Positions 33,793-43,042 of a DNA stretch of 64,000 nucleotides are shown in pieces; within the stretch, counting starts at the first letter, position 1, and the number at the start of each line of letters is the position of its first letter. The stretch is from Terebella lapidaria (lineage: Eukaryota; Annelida; Polychaeta; Terebellida; Terebellidae), in the NCBI GenBank assembly GCA_949152475.1, contig OX424562.1:3658001-3722000 (forward strand), given 5' to 3'. A model generated the notes under the pieces. The model ran no database searches. It was not told the origin of the DNA and saw only the letters and a list, made by a program, of their open reading frames with translations. The position numbers and the translations under genes are program-made.

Positions 33793-34301
33793 TAACACCC
33801 CTTCATTAATTCTACGCCCTCGGAATTACCCTCCCCGGACCCTACCGTCGCCAAAAACTAAACAATAAAAAAAACTAAGAAGTCCTAAAGGTCAAACCCA
33901 AAAACACTCACACACACACGCCGCGCGAAATGAGAAAACACTTCATACAATAAAAATTCCTAACCGTCAAAATAAACGTCAGCAGTCAGTCCGTCAACAG
34001 TCTCTACGATGATACATATACAAATACATGCACAACAATGACCGATGAAGAATGGAATGTATAATATGGAATGATAAACAAAACTCCTCGACGTTTCAAA
34101 GCGAAACGGAACATAACTTTAAGAGTCTATTAAACTGAAATAAAATGAAGATTAAACCTAACTAAATTACATGTATAAAAACGAAATGCCGTGACTAGGA
34201 TAATATCTATGTACAACTATTTACAATGTATATATGCCGTGACCAGAATTGTTTGGTCACACGGGGCCGTATCAAAGGGGCCGAACAGTTCGGGGTCGTA
34301 T

Positions 34302-34556
34302 TTAATTTCCCACCCGTTCACGCCTGCTGGCGGGAGGAGGCAGGGCCGCTGGCGATGCCTGCCGCATGAGCTGCAACTGCTCATCCGGGGGTAACCTCGG
34401 CAAGATGGACACTATTGTGGCCAAGAGTTCTCCCGGAATGGTCGGTGTGGTCGGGGCCGGCGGAGCTGTTGCTTCCGGAGTAGTTGGGGTCGATGCTGCT
34501 TGGAGCCGAGCGTTTTCCTGTTGGAGGTTAGCAACCCGATCCTCCAACTGAGTCAT
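34302..34556 (-). CDS. Short coiled-coil ORF near the 3' LTR
   Basis: 84 residues starting MTQLEDRVANLQQENARLQA, a clear leucine-heptad pattern, followed by a Thr/Pro/Ala-rich linker and LPPDEQLQLMRQASPAALPP. It lies between accessory ORF 2 and the 3' LTR. A start here is uncertain, and it may be an exon or part of the ORF 2 region. Confidence 0.4.
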   Translation of the reverse strand: MTQLEDRVANLQQENARLQAASTPTTPEATAPPAPTTPTIPGELLATIVSILPRLPPDEQLQLMRQASPAALPPPASRRERVGN

Positions 34557-34607
34557 GCGAACTCGAAGCCGAAGATTCTCCTCGGACAGGGCGTCCGGGA
34601 ACGTGGG

Positions 34608-36104
34608 CTAGTGGCGCTCGTGTAGGGCGCCCATCCCAAAGCCGACAGACAGGCCGTTGTATTCTGCCTGTCTGATGTGATGGTCCAGGGCCGACAAGTA
34701 CTCCCGACGTATCAGCCGTAAGTACTGGTGCGCCAAGTCGTCAGCGCGAGCGAGAGCCAGGGTCGGTAGATGCTCTTCCGGTTCTGAGGGCAGAAGCAGG
34801 GGGTCGGCATTATGGGCGGCCTGTTCGAGGCGGGCCGTCCAAAAGTCCTCATGGAACCCGAGGTAGTTCGGGAGCCGCTGGGCGTCCTCATCCCGTAGGA
34901 AGTCCGTGAGGTCGGGGTTCTGGCCGGGTAGCGCCTGCAGGCCGGGAAGCGAACGGGTCGCCAGACGTCTGCCGTGTTGCCGCAAAAATTGAAAGTCGGC
35001 CGCAAACTCGCCAGACCCATGAAACGGGAGACGTTCGTCGAGGTCCCTGTGGAGCGACTCAAGCTGTTCCGGGTCGTCTACCTGGAGTCGGGGCCGATCT
35101 CTATCAGTGCCGCGTGTCGGGACGGAGCGCAGAGGCTCCACTTCCTCCGTGAGGTACGGCGGGAGCGGGACGGGTTCCACCATCCGTCGCGAAGGCTCTG
35201 GTGAAGATTCCGGGGTCGAAAACGGTGTCGGGGACGTACGTGCAGGAGACCCGGGTGTGATCTCCCTGAGTGGAGGCGGCCGATCCTCAGCCGGACTCTT
35301 TGGTTCAGGAGTCTCCTTGCCGGGTGATGAAGATACCGGTGTGGTATTCAGGGGTCGACTTGGGAGTGGCGGATACTCCTCAGGTGGAGGGACCAATCCC
35401 TCACGGACTCGATAGTCCGTGACGTTAGAAGCCGTGGGCCGCTCCACAACCATCCGCCTGGGTATAATGTCCGAAGGCCGAGCTCTAGACGGGGTCGAAG
35501 ATGTCACTGTGGTGACCGGTCGGGTTGTCGCTGGCGATGCCACTGTCGCGAACGAAGCCGTCGTGACGACTGCCGAGGCCGAAACACCGGTGGTCGTTGT
35601 CGGGACCTCCTCCGCCGTGCTCACCGATGTCGTCTGGTAATTGATGGGCCGGACGAAGAAAATCGTGCTGGGTCGTCGAACTCGAACCCGCGTGTTCATG
35701 GTCTCAATGTCACTGACCATGCGGGTAAGCCGAATCTCGTCTGCCGGGGTCGAAGCACGATTGTACTCCAGTCGACGGAGTACCTGTTGCACTTCCGGGG
35801 CCGAGTTGGGCGGATATTGCTCAAAGAGCTCTGGCGCCATGTGCCAGATGCCGAACGTCAGGACGGTGTTAACATCCCTCCTGAAGATCGGGATGTTGGC
35901 CGGAACTCTTGGGGGTGATAATTCGGGTTCGGCTGCATGTCGACTCTGCAGCGTAGCGCGAACCTGACGAGCATGGGGCCGGATGCCGATAGTCGTCCCT
36001 CCTGGTAGAATGGGAACGACGTCACGTGTTGCGGGGTCGCTTGGGACAGGTGCCGGAACATCTCCTCCTGGGCCAATGTCCGGAAGTTGTCGCGGGCCGG
36101 GCAC
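34608..36104 (-). CDS. Accessory ORF 2 after pol, unknown
   Basis: 498 residues with no family I recognise. Residues about 70-160 look folded (VNTVLTFGIWHMAPELFEQY, VQQVLRRLEYNRASTPADEI). The middle is Pro/Ser/Thr-rich. The C-terminal third is more folded and acidic (FLRQHGRRLATRSLPGLQAL, LGFHEDFWTARLEQAAHNAD, HQYLRLIRREYLSALDHH). A reading at 34302-34556 in the same direction (MTQLEDRVANLQQENARLQA) is a coiled-coil-like stretch just downstream. Confidence 0.55.
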   Translation of the reverse strand: MPGPRQLPDIGPGGDVPAPVPSDPATRDVVPILPGGTTIGIRPHARQVRATLQSRHAAEPELSPPRVPANIPIFRRDVNTVLTFGIWHMAPELFEQYPPNSAPEVQQVLRRLEYNRASTPADEIRLTRMVSDIETMNTRVRVRRPSTIFFVRPINYQTTSVSTAEEVPTTTTGVSASAVVTTASFATVASPATTRPVTTVTSSTPSRARPSDIIPRRMVVERPTASNVTDYRVREGLVPPPEEYPPLPSRPLNTTPVSSSPGKETPEPKSPAEDRPPPLREITPGSPARTSPTPFSTPESSPEPSRRMVEPVPLPPYLTEEVEPLRSVPTRGTDRDRPRLQVDDPEQLESLHRDLDERLPFHGSGEFAADFQFLRQHGRRLATRSLPGLQALPGQNPDLTDFLRDEDAQRLPNYLGFHEDFWTARLEQAAHNADPLLLPSEPEEHLPTLALARADDLAHQYLRLIRREYLSALDHHIRQAEYNGLSVGFGMGALHERH

Positions 36105-37099
36105 ACGAAGTAGCGCAGAAACGGAAAGTGATACGCCAACACGTGTGCGTCAAGGTTCTGGGCCGTCCGGAAAGGTCCGCGTCGTGGTACGGAGGACCAC
36201 TGTCGCTCTCCTGCTCCTTCCTCTTCGCCGATGCAGAAGGGGCACTCGTAGCGACCGTCTCCACGCTGTAGCGGAGCCAACGTGAGGAGGTTTCCCTCCG
36301 ACAGGGTCGACTGTTCATCGAAGTTGTGGATATGGCCGTATCCAGCGCTCCGATTCCGTTTGCTGAGTGGAACCTTGTTCCAGTCTATGGGCCGAGTTCC
36401 GTAAGGCGTCACGGGAGGTGGCACCAATTCCATCAATTCCGCCACTTGCCGACGGAAAGTCGAGGTCGGGGCCGTAATAGCAGATCCGCCACTAGAGCGC
36501 GACGAACTGCTAGATGTCGATCGGGCTCCCGCTCCATGTTTCTTCTTAAAAGAAGTATAAGTTCTCTTGTTTGGAGAACGGGAGGCCGCAGGTCGTGCTA
36601 CCGCTGAACTGGAAGCGGGTGAAGTCGGGGCCGGAGCGATCGGGGCGATCACCTGATTTGCTGGGTCGGGTTGGCGGCTCGCTGTGGCGACTCGTTGAGC
36701 CTCTTGGGCCGCTTGTCGTGCCTCGATCGCACGCTGGACGATACTTCCGCCCTCCTCGAGTCGGCGGAAGCGTTCGGGGTCGATGTTGAAAATGTCGTCC
36801 GGAGTCGGGCTCGGTGTATGGCGCTCTCCTCGTTGCGCCAGCTTGTTCCGGGCCGTTTTGGGTCGCGCTCCCTTCTCCGATCCACTCGCCGTGTCACTGA
36901 GCGTGACTGGATCGCGCTGCTCAGGCTGCGAGTCGGGGCCGGACGAAGCTTCGTTGTCGGGGACGATTATAGGATGATCCGATTCATCCCCGGTGTCGAC
37001 TACTTGGACGGTGATGTTATCGCCGTCCAACTTGACTGTGCGGGGCCGATTATCACCTGGGTCGCCATTTTCCCGGTCGTCTCCGGGTTTGTCAGCCAT
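35858..37099 (-). CDS. Accessory ORF 1 after pol, zinc-finger-like
   Basis: 413 residues, not recognised as a known family. The N-terminal half is acidic, then low in complexity (Ser/Ala/Pro-rich, with NKRTYTSFKKKHG basic and SSSSSRSSGG). At about 280-350 it has YECPFCIGEEEG...LDAHVLAYHFPFLRYFVCP: a Cys pair followed by a His-x4-His, resembling a long-looped C2H2 finger. No signal peptide or membrane segment, so not an envelope protein. It overlaps the next ORF in another frame by about 250 bp. Confidence 0.6.
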   Translation of the reverse strand: MADKPGDDRENGDPGDNRPRTVKLDGDNITVQVVDTGDESDHPIIVPDNEASSGPDSQPEQRDPVTLSDTASGSEKGARPKTARNKLAQRGERHTPSPTPDDIFNIDPERFRRLEEGGSIVQRAIEARQAAQEAQRVATASRQPDPANQVIAPIAPAPTSPASSSAVARPAASRSPNKRTYTSFKKKHGAGARSTSSSSSRSSGGSAITAPTSTFRRQVAELMELVPPPVTPYGTRPIDWNKVPLSKRNRSAGYGHIHNFDEQSTLSEGNLLTLAPLQRGDGRYECPFCIGEEEGAGERQWSSVPRRGPFRTAQNLDAHVLAYHFPFLRYFVCPARDNFRTLAQEEMFRHLSQATPQHVTSFPFYQEGRLSASGPMLVRFALRCRVDMQPNPNYHPQEFRPTSRSSGGMLTPS

Positions 37100-38525
37100 G
37101 CTGACGGGCCGAAATTAAGTCGAAGTACTCCCCAAGTACTGACTAGGCTGGTTGTAACAGAGTCCGGATTTCTTTAGAACCAGCCTAGTTCAAATGCCGA
37201 TAACCAAAGCCGAATTATTTCTTAAGTCTTGCGACCAGGATTAAACCAATGTTAAAGTTTATAAGCCGTCAATTAACTACGATTAGCACAGTTCTTGTAT
37301 CAATAGTCTGTATTTCAATAGCCGAAACTTCAAGACCGTCCTTCTCCTTCAAAGTCTCAGGCACAAGTGACCTGATTGCCGCTAATCTTCACTGCTGTAC
37401 ACAAAGATGCTGACAGCATCTCGATTCTTAGAACTGGGCCGGGGGGCGCTCTCTATCTGTATAGAAAACGTCTTTACGCTATGTATCATTGTTCCAAGCG
37501 TACACACAGCAAGGCGGGGCTGTCGTCAAGGAAACGCAGAGCGATCCTTCTCTGACCTCTTGGGTCAGTCCATTACGACAGTAGGGGTGTCCTCACACTG
37601 TCCAGATTTCCGTATGTCCATCTGCCGTCCCCTGGATAACTCGTTCCGAATCATTGTCTATTTATACTAGTCGACTGTTCGAATTACTGGGCTCTTTTTG
37701 CCCGACGACTCACTATTGTCTTTATCAGGGGAGACTTCATGTAGGTGCTGTAAACAGCTAAAATGTTTATTAGCGCTCGTGCGTGCCTTGTGAACTTATC
37801 AGTTTATCGTTCCTTCTCCCACAAATTAGCGCACAATAAACTACGGGGTCGAGTTGCTGTTTCACAGACGACACACAGTTATTAAAGGCTGAGATATGAA
37901 TATCAATCACTCACAGGGGCGGACATCGTTCCATTCATTTTCAGCCAGTTCACAGGACGACGGGGCCGCAAATATTGTAGGGGTCGAAATTGCAATGATC
38001 TGGGTCGGTCACACCGCGGCGCTTTGAATATTTTGGGTGATGAATTTGGTGACAGGCCGCATCTTGGTATGATAGCTATGTAGTGACTGGTTCCCGTACC
38101 ACTGGGCCGTTCCTCCGAATATTACATGGAGTGAGTAGAGGCTCTGTCGACGCATACTCCAGAACGAATCACACTATCACCTCTTCGACAACTAAGTGGC
38201 CTTACTCACGGTGTGACTGGTTATTATCCTCTTCGGCTGGCACATGGATTGAAGCTTTACATGATAATCTTAGTCATTGCGTAACATACGCCTTGATCAA
38301 TGGTACATGTTATACGGGGTCGAAACACATATCATAATGCAACCAATTTTTCACCAGCATCATAATTATAATATCATATCTAGTGTGTATATATCGAATT
38401 TGCCTCACTGACATCTTGTACATATTAAATGCATATATTGTTATTGTAATATAATATATTATTATTGGGAAAGACATGATATCATAGTCCATTAGACAGG
38501 CATAATTCATCATCAATGACATCAA
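37100..38525 (-). other. Non-coding spacer between pol and the accessory ORFs
   Basis: 1.4 kb with no long open frame, so the accessory ORFs probably need a spliced or separate transcript. GGGTCG or GGGCCG words continue here (near 37434, 37842, 37958, 37980, 38001, 38101, 38316). Confidence 0.7.
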
Positions 38526-41500
38526 TCAGATAACCAAATTGCGTCTGGGTCGATTCGGTCGTGCAGGCGGGGGCGTAGCCTCGCTTGTCTCAGGGTCGGA
38601 AGATACCACAGGCTTTTGCCTGCGCGTCTTGCGTGCCGGTTTTGGAGTGTCGGAACTTGATCTGTGTGATCTTTTCCGTTGCCGATGTCGACTTGAGCCG
38701 GATGAAGTCGGAGATCGCGGTTGGCGATTCTGGGTCGTTTGCGAATCAGACTCTGCTGTTTGGTCCGAATCAGTATGCCGATCTTGGACTGTTACCTCCC
38801 AAGGGTAGTAGAACTCCTTGAGAAGTCCCATGGGGTCGGGTGACTGTTCTGGGTCGGAGTGACTTGACGACGTTGTGGGTCGTACAGGGTCGGAGTAGAT
38901 GTGGGCCGCTTGGTTGTCACCTTCGTATGGCTTGAGCACATCCAGATGAACAACACGAGTGTTCCGAGGGTTGGAAACCAGGGCGATTCGGTAATCCACC
39001 TCGGTTACACGGTCGATGATCCTCCAGGGACCAGTCCAGGGCCGAGCGAACTTATTATTCTGCGTGAGTGGCAGATAATAATACCGGACCAGTTCGCCTG
39101 GTTGAAACTGGGGTCGTGGTTTTGCGTGGGCGTCATAACCCATCTTTTGCCGAATTGCCGCTTTTGCGAGATGGTCTTGGGCGAAACCGTGGGCCGTCCT
39201 GATGGCTTGCCGCAAATACTCCACATACTCCGGACCACACGGAGGTAGAGGCTCAGGGTCGTAGGTCGGAAACATGAGGTCGGCTGGCAAGTTACACTCG
39301 TGTCCATACACCATCAGATGCGGGGTGCATCCCGTGGACGAGTGTACTGAGGTTCGATAGGCCATTAACACATATGGCAGGTGCAAGTCCCAATCGTTTG
39401 CACGATCGCTGACGAACGCACTCAGCATGTTGAGCAATGTCCTGTTGAATCGCTCAACTTGGCCATCGCTCTGGGGTCGGTATGGGGTCGTACGAATCTT
39501 CTTAGCGCCCAATAGACGCACAACATGCCGGAACAGGGACGACTCAAACTCAGTACCTTGATCGCTATGGACCGCTTTGGGGACACCGTGGTAGACTATC
39601 CACCGATTCACCAGGGTGTCGGCAACATTTTTGACTGTATGTCGCCGTAGCGGAAAAGCGTCAGTGTACTTCGTAAAGTAGTCCGACACGACTAGTACAT
39701 ACCGATAGCCTCTTCCCGTGACCTTGTGGGTGTCGAGGATGTCCATCGCTATTCTGTCGAACGGCGCTCCTGTCGGTAGCTGTGTCAGGGGCGATCTTTT
39801 TGGGGCCGGTTTACCCTTGCGGGTTACACATTGCGGGCAGCGGGCACACCAGCGGGCGACGTCCAGCGCCAAGCCGGGCCAGTAGAATCGGCGCCTGACT
39901 CTCTCGATGGTACGCTGTATGCCGAGATGTCCGACAATCTTGAGGTCGTGTAGTTGGTGCAGAACTTGTGTCCTGAGTGCTACGGGGAGCACGGTTTGCA
40001 CCACAGGCCGTCCAGCAGGGTCGGGTTTTATATGTCGAACCAGCACTCCGTCTTGTAGCGCCAGGAGGTTCCAGCGGGAAACAAGTGTCTTTACCTCCTC
40101 TCCTTGGCGGGCGACTTCTCTAGAGTCGGGCTTGGTACCGGTTAACATCCATTGCCGCACTTTTCCGACGCTGGGGTCGGCTTGCTGTGCCGCGACAATG
40201 TCCTGGGTCGAATAGTCCGAAAGCCACTTTTGTCCATCAAGTGTGGCGTCCAAAGCACGGACTCGAACAACTTGGCGTGCCGATACTAGCTGGGGCAAGA
40301 CCGGTGATGTTATCGAATCACTGTCCAGGAGGTCTGCCCTTGTCTGGGTCGGAACAACAGTTATCCGACGAACTGGAAGTTCTCCGGAACTTGTTTCTGG
40401 GTCGGTCGGAGGTGTGACGAGTCGTCCGGGACAGTCTTGGTGTTTGCAACTGTGGCACCGTGACAAGCCGTCGGCGTTACCGTGTAGTTTTCCGGGTCGA
40501 TGCTCTATCCGAAAGTCATACTGCTGTAGCTTGGCGAGCCACCTAGCGAGCATGCCGTCGGCGTCGCTGTAGTTTTTCAGCCACCTCAGCGAGCTATGGT
40601 CGGTCCGGAGGAGGAATTTCCTACCCCAGAGGTAGTGCCGATAGTGTTGCACCATCTCAACTACTGCCAGCAGTTCCCGATAGGTGGTGCAATAGTTCCG
40701 CTGGGTCCGGGAAAGGGTTTTGCTGGCGAACCCGATGGGGATCTCCTTCCCGTTAACCCTTTGCGAGAGGGCACCTCCCACAGCAAAGCCGCTTGCATCC
40801 GTGTCGAGGATGAAGTAGTCCTCCGGATTCTGGGTCGGATGAGCGAGCTTGGGCGCCTTGATGAGGGCGTCGCGGAGTCGCTGGAAAGCTCGTCGCTGGG
40901 CCGGTCCCCAAGTGAAGTGGCATTCACCTCGGGTAAGCGCTACGAGAGGTTCAGCGATCTCAGCGTAGTCCTTGATGAATCGCCTGTGGTAATTGGCGAA
41001 ACCAAGGAAAGCCCTGACGTCGGTGATCTCGCACGGGGTCGGCCATTCTCTGATGGCTTTAACTTTGTTGGGGTCGACTCGGATTCCTTGGCCGCTCACT
41101 ATGAACCCTAAGTACAAGATTTCTCGTTGGAACAACTCACACTTCTTGGGCTGTAGTTTCAGGCCTGCCGATCTGATCCGATCCAGGACCGCTTCCAGGT
41201 TTGCGAGTGCCTGATCGAATGTTCTGCCGTAAGCTATCACGTCGTCGAGATAGCACATACACCGGGTCCACAAGTAACCACGGAGTATGGTCTCCATAAG
41301 CCGTTCGAAGGTTGCCGGGGCGTTGCTAAGGCCGAATGGCATGACCTTAAACTGATAGAGTCCCTTCCTTGTGGCGAAGGCAGTCTTGGGTCTATCGCTG
41401 GGGTCGACTTCGACCTGCCAGTAGCCGGAGGCCAGGTCTAGGGCCGAGAAGTAGTTGGCGCCCGCCAGGGCGTCATGAGTGTCCTGAATGTTGGGCAAGG

Positions 41501-42896
41501 GATACGAGTCCTTGCGGGTGACATCATTCAGGAGCCGATAGTCGACACAGAAGCGTACTTGTCCGTTCTTCTTCCGCACGAGCACTACCTGTGCGCTCCA
41601 GGGCGAATCTGACGGCTCAATACATCCCAAGCGGAGCATCTTGTCGATCTCCTCGTCGATGATGCTTTGCTGCGCCTGAGGGACGCGTCGCTGTCGTTGT
41701 CGAATTGGGGCCGAGTTGCCGGTGTCGATCCTATGCTGGACGACTTGGGTCCGTCCCAGTTGGCCGTCTGGGTGCATAAATGTGTCCTGGTATTGGTGAA
41801 CCAGGTTGGCGCAACGCCGATGCTGTTCCGGCGCTAGTCCGGCGCGATCCACCATTTCTTGTAGATGTGGCGGTAGGTCGCGGTAATGACTGGCGTCTAC
41901 CGTGGCCGGGTCGGGCTCCTCTCCGGGTCGTGGCAGAGCTCCGACGACATTTTCGACAGGGCTTGCTATGGCGACAGGGTCGGAACGGGTGAGCGTAATG
42001 CCGGTATCTGCTGGATTGACTACCGACACCTTTACGCACTGCCGATTCAGGGTCGTAAGTGTTCTCCCCATGATGAGGTCGGTTTCCTCGGGAAAGGTCG
42101 TAAGTGGCTGGACTATCCTCGGGTGTTGTCGAACTCGGACTCGGGAAGTCGGGACCAGCTCCACTATTGCTTCGCTGCGTGCGGGGACGGTGACAGCTCG
42201 TCGCACGGCCATTCTGACAACATTGGCCTCAATGTCTTTATGTGCGAACAGGATCTCTTTGTGTACCTGTATCGTCCCTTCACCGTAATTCACTACAGCG
42301 TGAGCTTGCCGGAAAAAGTTCATGCCGAGAATCATGTCGTCATGTATGTCAGCCACACAAAAGGTTACGACCATATGGTTGGTTCCGACCTGTATTGAAA
42401 GGTCGATCAGTCCATCGATCGGGCTTGACTGTCCGGTGACGTCACGAATAATAGCCGAAGTAGACCGCAAATGTCGCTGGTCAGCGGGGACGTGACGTAG
42501 CTGATCGCGTCGGAGCAGGGAGATCTGCGCTCCGGAGTCGAGTACAGCCTTTATCGTCTTGTTTCCGACGTGTACCGGCAACTTCCAGCATTTGTGATTG
42601 GTGGCGCTGGAGTTGTTGATGACAGCCGGAATTTCGGGGTCGTCTAGCGGTGGCCTGAAGAGTGTGTGAAGAGGCGGCAGTTTGGATTCCGGTCCACTCG
42701 GAAAGGCGTAGAATCCTCCGTCGTCGGAGATCCACTCAATCTCGGACATGCTGTCCGTTCCGGTGCCGTTGGCGGTCGGGGGTGACACCCCTTCAGGACG
42801 ACGGTTTCCACGTGGTGGCCGTTGTGGCCGCGGTGCGGACACCCCTTCATGAAAAGAGGCCGGTTTCGGGGTCGGAGCTTGACATTTTGTACACAC
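38526..42896 (-). CDS. pol: Pol of the young Ty3/gypsy element
   Basis: 1456 residues from the first ATG. Order: aspartic protease (AVLDSGAQISLL, about 118-129), reverse transcriptase (RFCVDYRLLNDVT, SALDLASGYWQVEV, CYLDDVIAYG), RNase H (LDTDASGFAVGGAL, LRTDHSSLRWL), integrase zinc-binding region (HLGIQRTIERVRRRFYWPGL, CARCPQC), integrase core (DRIAMDIL, VHSDQGTEFESS, SDGQVERFNRTLL) and a GPY/F-like C-terminal domain (GPWRIIDRVTEVDYRI, VVHLDVLKPYEG), then a basic Ser-rich tail. The protease-RT-RH-IN order is that of Ty3/gypsy. Confidence 0.95.
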   Translation of the reverse strand: MCTKCQAPTPKPASFHEGVSAPRPQRPPRGNRRPEGVSPPTANGTGTDSMSEIEWISDDGGFYAFPSGPESKLPPLHTLFRPPLDDPEIPAVINNSSATNHKCWKLPVHVGNKTIKAVLDSGAQISLLRRDQLRHVPADQRHLRSTSAIIRDVTGQSSPIDGLIDLSIQVGTNHMVVTFCVADIHDDMILGMNFFRQAHAVVNYGEGTIQVHKEILFAHKDIEANVVRMAVRRAVTVPARSEAIVELVPTSRVRVRQHPRIVQPLTTFPEETDLIMGRTLTTLNRQCVKVSVVNPADTGITLTRSDPVAIASPVENVVGALPRPGEEPDPATVDASHYRDLPPHLQEMVDRAGLAPEQHRRCANLVHQYQDTFMHPDGQLGRTQVVQHRIDTGNSAPIRQRQRRVPQAQQSIIDEEIDKMLRLGCIEPSDSPWSAQVVLVRKKNGQVRFCVDYRLLNDVTRKDSYPLPNIQDTHDALAGANYFSALDLASGYWQVEVDPSDRPKTAFATRKGLYQFKVMPFGLSNAPATFERLMETILRGYLWTRCMCYLDDVIAYGRTFDQALANLEAVLDRIRSAGLKLQPKKCELFQREILYLGFIVSGQGIRVDPNKVKAIREWPTPCEITDVRAFLGFANYHRRFIKDYAEIAEPLVALTRGECHFTWGPAQRRAFQRLRDALIKAPKLAHPTQNPEDYFILDTDASGFAVGGALSQRVNGKEIPIGFASKTLSRTQRNYCTTYRELLAVVEMVQHYRHYLWGRKFLLRTDHSSLRWLKNYSDADGMLARWLAKLQQYDFRIEHRPGKLHGNADGLSRCHSCKHQDCPGRLVTPPTDPETSSGELPVRRITVVPTQTRADLLDSDSITSPVLPQLVSARQVVRVRALDATLDGQKWLSDYSTQDIVAAQQADPSVGKVRQWMLTGTKPDSREVARQGEEVKTLVSRWNLLALQDGVLVRHIKPDPAGRPVVQTVLPVALRTQVLHQLHDLKIVGHLGIQRTIERVRRRFYWPGLALDVARWCARCPQCVTRKGKPAPKRSPLTQLPTGAPFDRIAMDILDTHKVTGRGYRYVLVVSDYFTKYTDAFPLRRHTVKNVADTLVNRWIVYHGVPKAVHSDQGTEFESSLFRHVVRLLGAKKIRTTPYRPQSDGQVERFNRTLLNMLSAFVSDRANDWDLHLPYVLMAYRTSVHSSTGCTPHLMVYGHECNLPADLMFPTYDPEPLPPCGPEYVEYLRQAIRTAHGFAQDHLAKAAIRQKMGYDAHAKPRPQFQPGELVRYYYLPLTQNNKFARPWTGPWRIIDRVTEVDYRIALVSNPRNTRVVHLDVLKPYEGDNQAAHIYSDPVRPTTSSSHSDPEQSPDPMGLLKEFYYPWEVTVQDRHTDSDQTAESDSQTTQNRQPRSPTSSGSSRHRQRKRSHRSSSDTPKPARKTRRQKPVVSSDPETSEATPPPARPNRPRRNLVI

Positions 42897-43042
42897 CCCT
42901 TCAAGGAGCTGAGGTGTGGGCTGGGCCGGCTGCGGGGTCGTTATTGGTGTCGTTACCGGTACAGTAGTCGTGACAACCGCAGATGTGGAGCGGGGAACGT
43001 TGTCCTGTTGTCTGGAAGGCCCTTGCTCCTCAGCACCTTCCC

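Noticed and set aside
34608-37099. Envelope gene in the young LTR element
   Set aside because: No signal peptide, membrane segment, furin-type site or Cys pattern of an envelope in any of the post-pol ORFs.
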